64,000 bases of DNA from CAZIUL01 sp964542475 (GCA_964542475.1 CAZIUL010000022.1:1-64000); one strand, 5' to 3'; positions 32,787-41,815 are shown, counted from the stretch's first letter. Notes: generated from the sequence alone by a model not told the origin. Numbers and translations: made by a program.

Positions 32787-35549
32787 CTACGGGTTTCCCC
32801 TGCGTTTTCCTGTTTTCCCGAACAGGGACTTCCCTGTGGAGCGTGCCTTGAGAAGGTAGCGCACCGATTTGAATTTTTTTAAAAAGGCCCGCTCTTCCAG
32901 CAGCGCTTCGATGTCGCTGCAGAGCCGAACGATATCGTTGTGCTTTTCCCTGCGGAAAGAAAGGAGGCGCTCGTTCTGCCGGGCCAGAAGGTTCATGGCA
33001 ACAGCCGCGTTAGGGGGTACCGCACTTTTTTTCTCGTCGCGCCAAAGCCGCGCGAGCCTCTGGTGCTGCTCTCTGCAGGTTGAAAGAGCGGCTATTTCGT
33101 AGCGCGCCCTGTCATCATCCGTCGGCAATGCGGTGCTCTTTGCTGTCAGGGTATCCGACAGCGCCTTGGCATCGGGCCGTGAGCGGTTGAGCCTGATGAC
33201 CCCGGTGTAAAGGGAACCGCCCGCTCCAAGCCCGTCGTCTACCAATACCGGCGCCATGTGAACCGCTTCGAAAGGCGTTTCCTTCAGCAGGCGCATCATC
33301 GATGTCTCGTTCAAGCCTGCGCACCCTGCCAGGCAAAGGTTCACAGACCCTGTCTTTTTCTGAGCCTGCAGCGCCAGATGGATCAGGATGTCGCTGAAAA
33401 CCCGTTGTACCGCAAAAGCAACATCCATGTGGCGGCTCTCGACTTCGCGGCCTTTCTGGCGCCGGGGTCCGAAGTTGTTCTCCAGGACATCCGTGTGGAT
33501 TCCGCTTTCTTCATCCCCGACGGATTTTACACACAGATCGCTGAGAAAGCCTCCGGCAGCGAAGCGTACACCGCCGTTTGTAACCAGTTCGACCTCGTCC
33601 AGGAAAGACTCGAGGAGCTGATTAGAGCCTCTCGATGCTATTTCGGCGAACCGGGCGTTATCCCCGGGTTCGAGCGCCAGGTAGTTCATGGCTGCCTTGA
33701 CAAGGGTCGAAGGGTCGTGGGGCGTTGAGATTCGTTTGAACGATTCGATCCTGTTTGCGGCAGCACGCGCCAGCGTGATCACGGGTCCCCTTTCACCGGC
33801 CAAGGAGCCGGCAGGACCTCCTGTCGCGATCAGAGCGGATTCTTTAAAGGTTGTCGTAAAAAAAGCAATCGCCATCTGTGCCAGGTTCGGCGGCACGACC
33901 AGCGGGGTTGCGGACGGGAACAGCTCTTCCAGGGCAGGGTTCCTTCCACCCGGCAGTCCGGCGGAGATCGTGTCCCATTGGTTGTAAGCGATGATCCGGA
34001 CCTTTTCCAGCGAGTCAATCCCTGCCGCTACCGCCGCTTTTTTCGCCAGCTCGATTAAATACCCGTCTTCGATGAAAAACTCTCCGGGCAAGGATGGCGG
34101 CGAAAGGCGGCTGATGAAACGTGAAGGGGCGATCCCGGTCATGTCCGCGGCAAGGCAATGAAAGAATGGGATTCCCCCTCCGAAAAACGAAAACGACGCG
34201 CCTTTGCCGGAAAAGCCCAGCCCGAGCACAATGGAATCGGGATCCTCGCCCTGGATGTTGTCCGCTTCCCGTGCGGGTTCGGTAACAGACTCCATGGGAA
34301 GAACAACACGGCTGAGCTCTTCCACAACTCCCGGGCTCGTGATATCTTCCATGCAGTCCCTGCAGTGCTCCAACGCGTATCCTCCGGACAGGGCCGCGCG
34401 GATCTTCCGAAAAGCGGGCCCGTTCCAGATTTTTTCCGGATCCGAGTAAGGCAGCAAGCGGCCGGCATTGCCGTATGTGCGGGCTCGGCATAAGGAAACA
34501 TCCCCGTTCCAATGGACGAAAAAGCTCGTCCATGGCCGCGTGCACCACTTGTCGGTGATCTCCTTTCCGGGTCTTTCAGCTGCCCGCAGAATCGAGCCGG
34601 CATCTGTCGCATTCATCGTATCCGTAACGATGCTGCTATCCGCGATGCTCAACATTGGATAAGGAGCCTGGATGAGTGGCGCCTTGAAAACATCTGTGGA
34701 AGGGTGCTTTGTTCGGTTATCCCACGCCCGCTCTCCTCCGGAACCCAGATCGATGAACGAATCAACGGTAGGGCTTTCGACAACGATCCCGAGAGAGCTG
34801 CCCAGCGTTTGCGCGGCCTCGATCGTTTTTTTCAGGGTGTGCAAGGGAAGCGATTCCCTTAGGAAGAACTCCCGGGCCTGGAAGTTTGCTCCAGGAATGT
34901 CCAGGGGCTGGAAGAGCACTCTGTCCGCGCCGCAATTCGCGGCAAGCCTGACTATCTCCTGTGCCTCTGAGATGTTTTGGCGCATGAGCGTGGATGCAAC
35001 AACAATCAGCGGATTTTCTACGTCCGCTTCTTTCCGTTTTTCAGCGAGCCCCTCGATGTTCAGGACGACCTGTAATAGCCTGGACCCTTTTCGTATCTTT
35101 TCGTACCGCTTAGGCGAGGCGGAGTCCACGGAGAAGTTGATCCGCGCGAGTCCGTTTTCCACGATGAGAGCGGTCAAATCAGCGGTGAGAAGGTCGCCGT
35201 TGGTCGAGAACGAGACCTCTGCGCCGCTGTTCAGGCATTTGTCGAGGATTTCGTTGATGCAGGGGTGTGCCAGGGGTTCGCCGTTTCCCACGATTATAAT
35301 TCTCAGGGCGGTGTCCATGAAAGGTTCGAGGCTGTCCAGGAGGGCCGGGTTCATGTGTCCTGTGTTTTCGTGCTGCCCGGCTGAAGACTGCCTGAAGCAA
35401 TGTATGCAGCGCATTGCGCATTCCGTTGTGACCTCCAGAGCCAGTTCCACCGGACGGGAGGAGAGATAGCGGCTGCCTGCTGCGAGCTCGCCTTCGAACC
35501 TCATGAAGTTGACCTGTCTCTCATGGGAATGTATCTGTTTTACGTACAT
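32787..35549 (-). CDS. Radical SAM/SPASM protein fused to carbamoyltransferase-like domain
   Basis: 920 residues from the ATG at 35549 (MYVKQIHSHERQV); starts at 35597 and 35504 are also open. Residues ~40-240 are a radical SAM barrel with CAMRCIHC (Cys44, 48, 51). Cysteines near 336, 354, 396 and 399 (KWCTRPW, SLCRAR, HCRDC) form a SPASM-like auxiliary cluster region. Residues ~440-785 resemble NodU/TobZ-type carbamoyltransferases: opening strand SIVLGLGFSG, then AVQRVFSDILIHL, LCLAGCAGLN (near 738-747) and the ending APVLVDDGLGAGGSLYTG. The usual HHLAH metal site appears as VPPNLAQ (near 551-558), so carbamoyl transfer is doubtful. A charged, probably coiled-coil tail follows. Function unknown; the fusion is unusual to me. 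Confidence 0.78.
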   Translation of the reverse strand: MYVKQIHSHERQVNFMRFEGELAAGSRYLSSRPVELALEVTTECAMRCIHCFRQSSAGQHENTGHMNPALLDSLEPFMDTALRIIIVGNGEPLAHPCINEILDKCLNSGAEVSFSTNGDLLTADLTALIVENGLARINFSVDSASPKRYEKIRKGSRLLQVVLNIEGLAEKRKEADVENPLIVVASTLMRQNISEAQEIVRLAANCGADRVLFQPLDIPGANFQAREFFLRESLPLHTLKKTIEAAQTLGSSLGIVVESPTVDSFIDLGSGGERAWDNRTKHPSTDVFKAPLIQAPYPMLSIADSSIVTDTMNATDAGSILRAAERPGKEITDKWCTRPWTSFFVHWNGDVSLCRARTYGNAGRLLPYSDPEKIWNGPAFRKIRAALSGGYALEHCRDCMEDITSPGVVEELSRVVLPMESVTEPAREADNIQGEDPDSIVLGLGFSGKGASFSFFGGGIPFFHCLAADMTGIAPSRFISRLSPPSLPGEFFIEDGYLIELAKKAAVAAGIDSLEKVRIIAYNQWDTISAGLPGGRNPALEELFPSATPLVVPPNLAQMAIAFFTTTFKESALIATGGPAGSLAGERGPVITLARAAANRIESFKRISTPHDPSTLVKAAMNYLALEPGDNARFAEIASRGSNQLLESFLDEVELVTNGGVRFAAGGFLSDLCVKSVGDEESGIHTDVLENNFGPRRQKGREVESRHMDVAFAVQRVFSDILIHLALQAQKKTGSVNLCLAGCAGLNETSMMRLLKETPFEAVHMAPVLVDDGLGAGGSLYTGVIRLNRSRPDAKALSDTLTAKSTALPTDDDRARYEIAALSTCREQHQRLARLWRDEKKSAVPPNAAVAMNLLARQNERLLSFRREKHNDIVRLCSDIEALLEERAFLKKFKSVRYLLKARSTGKSLFGKTGKRRGNP

Positions 35550-35600
35550 GTCACAAACCTCGCGACAACAAACATCTGTGCGGCCCGGAGTGCGCACGCC

Positions 35601-36551
35601 TCATGCATCCTTCGCAACCCCTTGGCCGCGGCCTTTCAGCTCCTCTTCGAACCATGTGTCAAGGGCGCATTCGAACCAGCAGGCGAGTCCGGCCCATTTT
35701 CCCCATTTTGAGTAGTGCTCGCGGATGGCCGCGTCGCCGCATTTTTTGCCCTTGAAATGCCTCTTCCATATCGTCCGCCTCGTCCACGAGTCGAGTATCA
35801 GGCGCTCGTACCTGCCCAGGCTGATCAGCAGCGAGTTCACTGAGTACGGGCCGAATCCGTTGAAAGAGGCGATCTCCGCAGCCAGATCATCGGTGGGGCG
35901 CGAACGGTCCTTCATGGCTTTTTCGTCCACGTCGCCGGAAGCGAAACGTTTTGCGAGCTCCCTAAGAAACGGGGCCCTGTATCCGAGGCGGATCTTTTTT
36001 CTCAGGAAGGCTTCACTCTTTGATGCCACGAGTTCTGCCCGGGGAAACGCCTTTGCCCCGGTGTCCTTGCCCACCGCTTCTCCCATGTGTTCGAGGATCA
36101 GGTTGTTGATGAATATGGTCCCCTTCCAGCTGATGTTGGTGGTGATGAGCACCTTGGCGAACTCTTCGAACAGGTCGCTGTTTCTCAGAAAGGCGCCGAG
36201 ACCGTGCTGCTTCACCCATTCGAGACCCTTTATCCGCGAGCAGATTCTGCGGAAAGGCATGAAATCATCGTCGAGCCTCAGGCACCAGCTCACCTGTTTT
36301 TCCAGGGTTTTCAGGTCGTACTTGGCAAGCCGCGGTCCAGCGGTTTTTTTTACTTTCAGCGACTGCCCCTTTGCGCAGCCTTTTTCGCTTTCGATTTCGA
36401 TGGCGAACGCCCGGTCCTTCCTGGTACGGATCACTGCGTGGAGGCGCTTTGTGGCGCGGTCCCATCTAAACGGGGAAAGCTCAACGAATCCGTGCGAAAG
36501 AGCCATCAGCTCGAGGTTAAAGCGGTTTTTTACCGGGATCAGTATTTTCAT
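35601..36551 (-). CDS. HhH-GPD superfamily DNA glycosylase-like protein
   Basis: 316 residues from the ATG at 36551 (MKILIPVKNRF). The open frame runs 55 codons further upstream, but that part translates intergenic repeats, including the long palindrome. The N-terminal ~110 residues resemble the AlkA/OGG beta domain (VELSPFRWDR). The helix-hairpin-helix is FNGFGPYSVNSLLISLG (near 245) and the catalytic-type Asp is in LILDSWTRR. Likely a base-excision repair glycosylase for alkylated or oxidised bases. A family D repeat fills the 14-91 nt upstream of the start and the ribosome-binding site is poor, so expression may be low. Confidence 0.82.
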   Translation of the reverse strand: MKILIPVKNRFNLELMALSHGFVELSPFRWDRATKRLHAVIRTRKDRAFAIEIESEKGCAKGQSLKVKKTAGPRLAKYDLKTLEKQVSWCLRLDDDFMPFRRICSRIKGLEWVKQHGLGAFLRNSDLFEEFAKVLITTNISWKGTIFINNLILEHMGEAVGKDTGAKAFPRAELVASKSEAFLRKKIRLGYRAPFLRELAKRFASGDVDEKAMKDRSRPTDDLAAEIASFNGFGPYSVNSLLISLGRYERLILDSWTRRTIWKRHFKGKKCGDAAIREHYSKWGKWAGLACWFECALDTWFEEELKGRGQGVAKDA

Positions 36552-36564
36552 GGTGTTCCGAATC

Positions 36565-36642
36565 GGAGGGCAACCACAGGGGGTTCCCCTACGAAGAACG
36601 CAAACATTTCGCTGAACCGTAGGGGCGGTTCGCGAACCGCCC
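36565..36642. repeat. Family D paired-hairpin repeat (full unit)
   Basis: GGAGGGCAACC..CCCCTAC, then a linker, GTAGGGG and the perfect palindrome GGGCGGTTCGCGAACCGCCC. CCCCTAC and GTAGGGG are complementary across the linker. It sits 14 nt upstream of the glycosylase start. Confidence 0.82.
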
Positions 36643-36684
36643 GAACCCACACGAAGAACGTCGACATACCGTTGGCCGTGCAAG

Positions 36685-36857
36685 CCCGCATACTTCATCC
36701 TCTTCTGCTGCGGCACCGTAAACTGCGCTGTGGCTGCGTTTCATGTCAGGAGACGATCCTCAACCTGTAGGAACAGGCCTGCGGTCGTCACCTGACATGC
36801 GCCTTGCCACAACACAGTTTACAGCTACCTCGCGACGAAAAGTATGAAATAAGCGGG
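36685..36857. repeat. Long imperfect palindrome (family E, copy 1)
   Basis: 173 bp. The left arm starts CCCGCATACTTCATCCTCTT; the right arm, read on the opposite strand, starts CCCGCTTATTTCATAC. The arms are about 75 nt and the apex carries a small hairpin CCTGT(AGGA)ACAGG. The inner stem reads ATGTCAGG / CCTGACAT. With the D repeat and an AT-rich promoter region it fills the 507 bp between the glycosylase and the lipoprotein gene at 37059. Confidence 0.88.
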
Positions 36858-36980
36858 TAAGGGCGAGCCCCTGTGCCCGCCCGTCCGGATTCCGTCCCAT
36901 TTTAACAACTCAGAATCTTTCCTACTACCGTATATATAGATATTTATATAAAACATACCTCTTCCCGCAAGGCTCGGTTT

Positions 36981-37009
36981 TTGATTTTTTCGAAAATATA
37001 GGGTATTAT
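36981..37009 (+). promoter_or_regulatory. Putative sigma-70-type promoter
   Basis: TTGATT at 36981-36986 and TATTAT at 37004-37009 are separated by 17 nt within a locally AT-rich stretch, 50 nt before the lipoprotein gene. It would drive the lipoprotein / membrane-HhH / flavoprotein / GT4 series. Confidence 0.5.
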
Positions 37010-37058
37010 TACCACACACTATTCGACAAGAAGCGATCTGTAGACAGGGGCTATTGCC

Positions 37059-37529
37059 ATGAACGCCGGAAACTGTTCACTTGTCCTGCTTGGGATGGTT
37101 GCTTTTCTGATGCTGCTGCCTTCCTGCTGCACTAACTCTCATCTCGGTTCCACTCCCTACCTGGACAGGGACCTGTTGATTTCACCTGATGAGATGTCGC
37201 GCACTTTCTACGATGTGGACCGGTACGAGGAGGTCACCTTTCCTTTCTTTGCTTTCTTCGATATGCCGCCGGTGACCGAGTTGAAATATCCCAACCGCTT
37301 CGGGCCCTTCGCGAAAAAAAGGCTCTCCTGGTGGAGCACCTGTCCTTTTTTCGTATTTCCCCTGCCGTTGTGTCCGAGCAAGGTGATGACCTGGAGAAGG
37401 GGTAACTACCGCATCGAAGCGGTGGTGATCTACCCGATGATTTTCGGGTACAAACCACATATCTGGTACTGGGATGTGGAAGAGATCAAGGAGCGGTCAA
37501 TATATATCCAAACTATACCTCAGGAATGA
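37059..37529 (+). CDS. Hypothetical lipoprotein
   Basis: 156 residues. The signal peptide ends in lipobox LPSC (Cys23), so it is probably membrane anchored. The mature part is short, aromatic- and proline-rich (TFPFFAFFDMPP, CPFFVFPLPLCPSK), with no domain I recognise. AGGGG lies about 10 nt before the ATG. It precedes the polysaccharide-related genes at 37615-41542 on the same strand, separated by 85 nt, so it may belong with them. Confidence 0.7.
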   Translation: MNAGNCSLVLLGMVAFLMLLPSCCTNSHLGSTPYLDRDLLISPDEMSRTFYDVDRYEEVTFPFFAFFDMPPVTELKYPNRFGPFAKKRLSWWSTCPFFVFPLPLCPSKVMTWRRGNYRIEAVVIYPMIFGYKPHIWYWDVEEIKERSIYIQTIPQE

Positions 37530-37614
37530 CGCTTGTTCAGGATCCCGTATCACGGTATAAACCGGACAAACGGTTCGTTTTTACGCGCCTCGGGCAGCTC
37601 TTCGGAAGGAATCC

Positions 37615-38940
37615 ATGACAGGGAATATCCTGCCTCTCTTCTCAGGGCTTCTCAGCGCCTCTATCCTCATCATGTCACCCCCCCTGGCAAGGGCCGGGTA
37701 CGAGCCGTTCGTCACCTGGTACTATGCAATCTCCTGGTACAGCCTGATACTTTTTGTCGACTCGGTCCGCTCCGTGTGCGGGAAACAGTCGTTCATTTTT
37801 CGAAGGCCTCACGCCTTTGCCGCTCTTGTTTTCTGGTCCGCTGTGATCTGGTTTCTTTTCGAGGCTTTCAACTTCAGGCTCGCTGACTGGTACTATGTTT
37901 TTGTTCCTGATTCCAGATGGGAAAGGATCATAGGCAGCTGGCTGTCTTTCGGCACGGTTCTTCCGGCCATCTTTCTCATCGAAAAGCTGATGTACGATTT
38001 CGGCGTGTTCGTTTCGGGGCCGTTCTTTTCCTTTTCGTTTTTCCGGAAGAGATGTAAAACCGTTGTTCTTGCGGGCGCGGCGTGCCTCGTGCTTCCGCTT
38101 GTTTATCCGCGATACGCTTTCCCACTCATCTGGGCGTGGGGGTTTCTCCTGCCGCTGCCCCTGGTCTTGAGGCGGGTCGAACTTCTTGCGCTGGAAGAGC
38201 TCGATTCAGGCCGGCCGGGGCGTATTCTGCGTATCCTGCTCGCGGGGGTGTTCTGCGGGTTTTTCTGGGAGTTTCTGAACTTCTTCGCCAGGACGCGGTG
38301 GATCTACACGGTTCCATACCTGGAGGAAATAAAGCTTTTCGAGATGCCGCCTCTAGGGTTTTTGGGTTTCCCTTTGTTTGCGCTCGAGTGTACCGTGTTG
38401 TACGCTTTTCTTGTCGGTTTCGGGATGGCACCCGGAATCGACGGCTTGAAAAGGCGCGCCGGCATGAAACCCGCCGGCCCTCTGCCTGCGGCGCTGATCA
38501 GCCTGGCTGCCCTGTGCATGGGCTTTTTTGTACTGCACGGCATGGAGGTAAATTCGATAGACTCATATACACCGAGGCCCGGCGGGCTTTCCCTGCCCGA
38601 GCAGGTTCACGCTTTTGTCGAAAAAGGCGGTTACGACGACTGTTTCAAGCTGAAGGGGTCGTTCGAGAACCCGGGTGTCAGGGCCATGTTCAAGCAGGAA
38701 GGCGTGGATGTCGAAAAGGTCATGGGCTTGATAGATCTTTCGGTGCTGAGAGGGATAGGGACCGTTCATGCGGAATCCCTGTCAGCGCTAGGCGTCAAGA
38801 ACGTGTCGGATCTGAAGAGTATGGACCCGGATCTTATTGCAGAGGCCCTTTCGAAGGGAGGCAGCGAAAGGGAAATCCGCATCAGGCGGGCGCGTGTCAA
38901 TGTCTGGATCAGGGCGGCAGCAAGGGAGTCGCAGCGATGA
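37615..38940 (+). CDS. Polytopic membrane protein with C-terminal helix-hairpin-helix (DUF4332-like) domain
   Basis: 441 residues. About eight transmembrane helices cover residues 1-315; tryptophan- and phenylalanine-rich segments include SWYSLILFVDS and ADWYYVFVPDSRWERI. After a loop, residues ~330-430 are soluble and contain LRGIGTVHAESLSALGVKNV, a helix-hairpin-helix of the DUF4332 type normally associated with nucleic-acid or protein contacts. AAGGA lies 5 nt before the ATG. Its TGA overlaps the next gene's ATG (ATGA), so it is co-translated with the flavoprotein. I do not recognise the membrane family, and the fusion is odd. Confidence 0.7.
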   Translation: MTGNILPLFSGLLSASILIMSPPLARAGYEPFVTWYYAISWYSLILFVDSVRSVCGKQSFIFRRPHAFAALVFWSAVIWFLFEAFNFRLADWYYVFVPDSRWERIIGSWLSFGTVLPAIFLIEKLMYDFGVFVSGPFFSFSFFRKRCKTVVLAGAACLVLPLVYPRYAFPLIWAWGFLLPLPLVLRRVELLALEELDSGRPGRILRILLAGVFCGFFWEFLNFFARTRWIYTVPYLEEIKLFEMPPLGFLGFPLFALECTVLYAFLVGFGMAPGIDGLKRRAGMKPAGPLPAALISLAALCMGFFVLHGMEVNSIDSYTPRPGGLSLPEQVHAFVEKGGYDDCFKLKGSFENPGVRAMFKQEGVDVEKVMGLIDLSVLRGIGTVHAESLSALGVKNVSDLKSMDPDLIAEALSKGGSEREIRIRRARVNVWIRAAARESQR

Positions 38941-40352
38941 TAGTGATTCTGGGGGCGGGCCTCGCCGGTCTTAGCACCGCACTTCACCTGGAGCGCTTGC
39001 CTTGGGCAATCTATGAGGCAAACCACGAGGCGGGCGGGCTGTGCCGGTCCATGGAAAAGGAAGGCTTCATATTCGATTACACCGGGCATCTCCTTTATAT
39101 TCATCACGATCCGGTCAAGGCGTTTTTCAACGAGTTCATGGCTGGAAAGATGCACGAGTTCATGCGGAACTCCAACGTGTTTTCACACGGCACATACCTG
39201 CCGTTTCCCTTTCAGGCGAACACCTACCCTCTGCCCGCGGATGTGCGCGCGGACTGCATCATCGGTTTTGTGAACGCTCTGATGAAAGGGGCGGAGCATG
39301 GACAGGAGCAGGAGAAAAAGGAAGCACATCTCGTCCGGTCGAAAGCCCTTGATTTTCTGGAGCTGAAACAGCCGGAAAAAGCCGGCGCGGCTGACTTCGG
39401 ACAGTGGGTGCGCGACAACCTAGGCGAGGGCTTTGTCCGCCATTTCCTGGCTCCATACAACGAAAAGTTCTGGCGCAGGCCGTTGAGCGACCTGACAGCC
39501 GAGTGGGCGCTGTGGTCGGTTCCGGTGCCATCTCTCGAAGAGGTGTTAAGGGGCGCGTTGGGCCTCGGAAAGAAGCAGTTCGGGTACAACACCAGCATCC
39601 ATTATCCCAAGTCAGGCGGGATACAGGTGCTGCCGGATGCAATGGTCTCGGCCCTGGGGAAAGGAAGCGGAACCGTAGCCGGAGGCGGTGGCGGGGCTGT
39701 GCGCTTGAACAAGAGGGCGGTTTCCGTGAATGCGGGGGCGCGAACCGTGCGTTTCAGCGACGGGGAGGAGGCCTCTTATGACAGGCTCGTCTCATCCATT
39801 CCGCTTGATAACCTGGTGGGCATGATCGAAGACGCTCCCGCTGACGTGAAAAAAGCGGCGTCCGGGCTGAAATCGGTTTCGGTGCACGCGGTGAACCTGG
39901 GCGTCAAGGGGAACCCTAATCCGGACCTCCACTGGACCTACTTTCCGGGCGGGGATTACCTTTTCTACAGGATCGGCTCCCAGTCGAACTACTCTCCAGC
40001 CATGGCGCCGGAAGGTTGTTCTTCACTCACCGCCGAGGTGACGCGCCGGCCTGATGAACCTCCCATCGAAGGGCTGGAGGACAGCGTTATCGAACAGCTG
40101 GTATCCTGCGCTCTTTTGAAGTCGCGGCGAGACGTGCTTTTCACGGACACCATCAGGATTAAAAAAGCTTACGTTGTTTTCGATGAGCAAAGGCAGGCCG
40201 CGTTGCCGCTCATCTTCGACTACCTGGTGAGCCGCGGGATAATTCCGGTGGGTCGCTACGGGACATGGAACTACATGGGCATGGAAGACTCGATCCTGCA
40301 CGGCGTTCAGACGGCAAGGATGCTGGAGCAGGAGAGCGTTTCAATGGGTTGA
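38937..40352 (+). CDS. UDP-galactopyranose mutase-like flavoprotein
   Basis: 471 residues from the ATG at 38937, which overlaps the preceding stop; the much longer open frame upstream only shadows the membrane protein gene. The N-terminal FAD-binding motif is VILGAGLAGLSTALHLE, followed by an acidic residue in AIYEANHEAGGLC. Segments LPFPFQANTYPLP and PYNEKFWRRPLSDLTAEW resemble UDP-galactopyranose mutase relatives rather than protoporphyrinogen oxidases. It may interconvert a nucleotide sugar ring form for a surface polysaccharide, which fits the GT4 gene 5 nt downstream. Another amine-oxidase-type activity cannot be excluded. Confidence 0.78.
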   Translation: MIVILGAGLAGLSTALHLERLPWAIYEANHEAGGLCRSMEKEGFIFDYTGHLLYIHHDPVKAFFNEFMAGKMHEFMRNSNVFSHGTYLPFPFQANTYPLPADVRADCIIGFVNALMKGAEHGQEQEKKEAHLVRSKALDFLELKQPEKAGAADFGQWVRDNLGEGFVRHFLAPYNEKFWRRPLSDLTAEWALWSVPVPSLEEVLRGALGLGKKQFGYNTSIHYPKSGGIQVLPDAMVSALGKGSGTVAGGGGGAVRLNKRAVSVNAGARTVRFSDGEEASYDRLVSSIPLDNLVGMIEDAPADVKKAASGLKSVSVHAVNLGVKGNPNPDLHWTYFPGGDYLFYRIGSQSNYSPAMAPEGCSSLTAEVTRRPDEPPIEGLEDSVIEQLVSCALLKSRRDVLFTDTIRIKKAYVVFDEQRQAALPLIFDYLVSRGIIPVGRYGTWNYMGMEDSILHGVQTARMLEQESVSMG

Positions 40353-40357
40353 TTCGG

Positions 40358-41542
40358 ATGGTTTTCAAGGGAAACAAGATCCGGGTCGTGCACATAATCA
40401 CGCTGCTCGAACTCGGCGGGGCTCAGCAAAACACACTCTACACGGTGGAAAACCTGGACAGGAGCTGTTTCGACGTGGTGCTGATCGCGGGCAGCGGCGG
40501 TTACCTGGACAAGCGCGCACTGTCTCTTTCGAACACCAGGGTTGTGCTTCTGGATGAGCTCACCAGGCCGGTCAACCCGTGGAAGGACCTGAAGGCGCTT
40601 TTCCGGCTGAGAGGTCTCCTGAGCGTTCTGAAGCGGGACAGCATGCCCATGATAGTCCACACTCACTCGGGAAAGGCCGGGGTGCTTGGAAGGGCCGCGG
40701 CAAGGCTTGCGGGTGTGCAGGCGGTTGTGCATCACGTTCACGGCCTTTCGTACCCGAGCTCAAAGAGCGGACGCCTTGCAGCGGTGGGGAGGCTGGCGGA
40801 GCGGGTGGTGGACCGTTTTACGAGCGCGTACATATCCGTGTGCAGCGCGAATTTCCGAGACGGGAACGATGCAGGTCTTTACAAAAACGGAATGAAGGAA
40901 GTGATCCGGAGCGGGTTCGACACCAGGCTTTTTCATCAGCCGGGGGTTGACCGCAAGCAGGCCAGGGAGATGCTCGGCCTCGGTGCGGAAGAAGGGCCGG
41001 TTGTGGGCATGATCGCGTGCTTCAAGCCCCAGAAAAACCCGCTCGGCTTCATCGAGATGAGCGAGGCGGTGCTCCGCGAATTTCCGCAAGCCAGGTTCGT
41101 CATTGCAGGGGACGGTGAACTCAGGCCGGGCATGGAAAGGCTTGCGAAAGAGCTCGGTGTCAGCCGCAGGGTCGATTTTTTAGGTTGGAGGGAAGACGTT
41201 CACGAGCTTCTCAGGGCGATGGATGTCCTGGTACTCATGTCGCTGTGGGAGGGCCTTCCCAGGGTCATACCGCAGGCGTTGCTCGCAGGGGTTCCGGTGG
41301 TGGCGACACATGTGGACGGTGTTCCCGAGGTGCTGCGGCAAGGGGAAAACGGCTACCTCGTCACCCCCGGCAATGTTAATGAAGCTGCTGAGCGGGTTCT
41401 CGATCTGCTGAAATCCGGCGGCGCCTGCCTCGATCCCGGCCCGGATCCGAGCGAGTACCTGGAAGCTTTCGACCAGGACCGCATGGTACGGGAACAGGAG
41501 ATGTTCTATACCCGCCTGTTGTCATCGATGGGAACCGTGTGA
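40358..41542 (+). CDS. Glycosyltransferase family 4 protein
   Basis: 394 residues from the ATG at 40358, 5 nt after the flavoprotein stop. The GT-B fold has N-terminal HIITLLELGGAQQ and a C-terminal donor domain: GMIACFKPQKNP near residue 210, FVIAGDGELRPGME near 247, and the acidic EGLPRVIPQALLAGVPVVATHVDGVPE region that binds the nucleotide sugar with the EX7E-type pattern. It likely adds a sugar to a lipid-linked or surface glycan on the cytoplasmic side. It is last in the operon and is followed by a repeat-dense 270 bp spacer. Confidence 0.88.
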   Translation: MVFKGNKIRVVHIITLLELGGAQQNTLYTVENLDRSCFDVVLIAGSGGYLDKRALSLSNTRVVLLDELTRPVNPWKDLKALFRLRGLLSVLKRDSMPMIVHTHSGKAGVLGRAAARLAGVQAVVHHVHGLSYPSSKSGRLAAVGRLAERVVDRFTSAYISVCSANFRDGNDAGLYKNGMKEVIRSGFDTRLFHQPGVDRKQAREMLGLGAEEGPVVGMIACFKPQKNPLGFIEMSEAVLREFPQARFVIAGDGELRPGMERLAKELGVSRRVDFLGWREDVHELLRAMDVLVLMSLWEGLPRVIPQALLAGVPVVATHVDGVPEVLRQGENGYLVTPGNVNEAAERVLDLLKSGGACLDPGPDPSEYLEAFDQDRMVREQEMFYTRLLSSMGTV

Positions 41543-41563
41543 GTGGAAGAAGAAAGAGAAGAG

Positions 41564-41583
41564 AATCACGGATGAACACGGAT
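41564..41583. repeat. Short dispersed repeat (family C)
   Basis: AATCACGGATGAACACGGAT, one base different from the copy at 16995-17015, again immediately before a paired-hairpin array. Confidence 0.6.
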
Positions 41584-41599
41584 CTTGTTATCCGGTGTT

Positions 41600-41750
41600 T
41601 GGAGGGCGGCAGTCTCTTGCCGCCTCTTTTCATCCGGCGCCGACGGAGCGGCACCCTTCATTGTTCAAGCGGCGCATTCCGTTTCTTCTGGAGGGCGGCA
41701 GTCTCTTGCCGCCTCTTTTCATCCGGCGCCGACGGAGCGGCACCCTCCAT
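41600..41750. repeat. Tandem family A paired-hairpin units
   Basis: Two near-identical units at 41600-41660 and 41689-41750, each with outer stem TGGAGG/CCTCCA (CCTTCA in the first), a GGCGGCA..TGCCGCC hairpin and a GGCGCCG-type hairpin, joined by a 28 nt linker. A further GCCGCC/GGCGGC hairpin follows at 41751-41773. This shows the alternating array from which the other copies could derive. Confidence 0.85.
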
Positions 41751-41778
41751 GCCGCCTCTTCGTTTACGGCGGCTGACG

Positions 41779-41800
41779 GGGCGGTTCGCGAACGGCCCGC
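41779..41800. repeat. Family D fragment
   Basis: GGGGCGGTTCGCGAACGGCCCG, a degenerate form of the second D hairpin seen at 31440-31516 and 36565-36642. It lies 16 nt downstream of the VanZ-family gene stop (minus strand). Confidence 0.6.
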
Positions 41801-41815
41801 ACGGGCACTACTTCA

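Noticed and set aside
38082..38936. Upstream extension of the flavoprotein frame
   Set aside because: It overlaps the membrane-HhH gene in another frame; the FAD motif begins right after the ATG at 38937, which overlaps the preceding stop.
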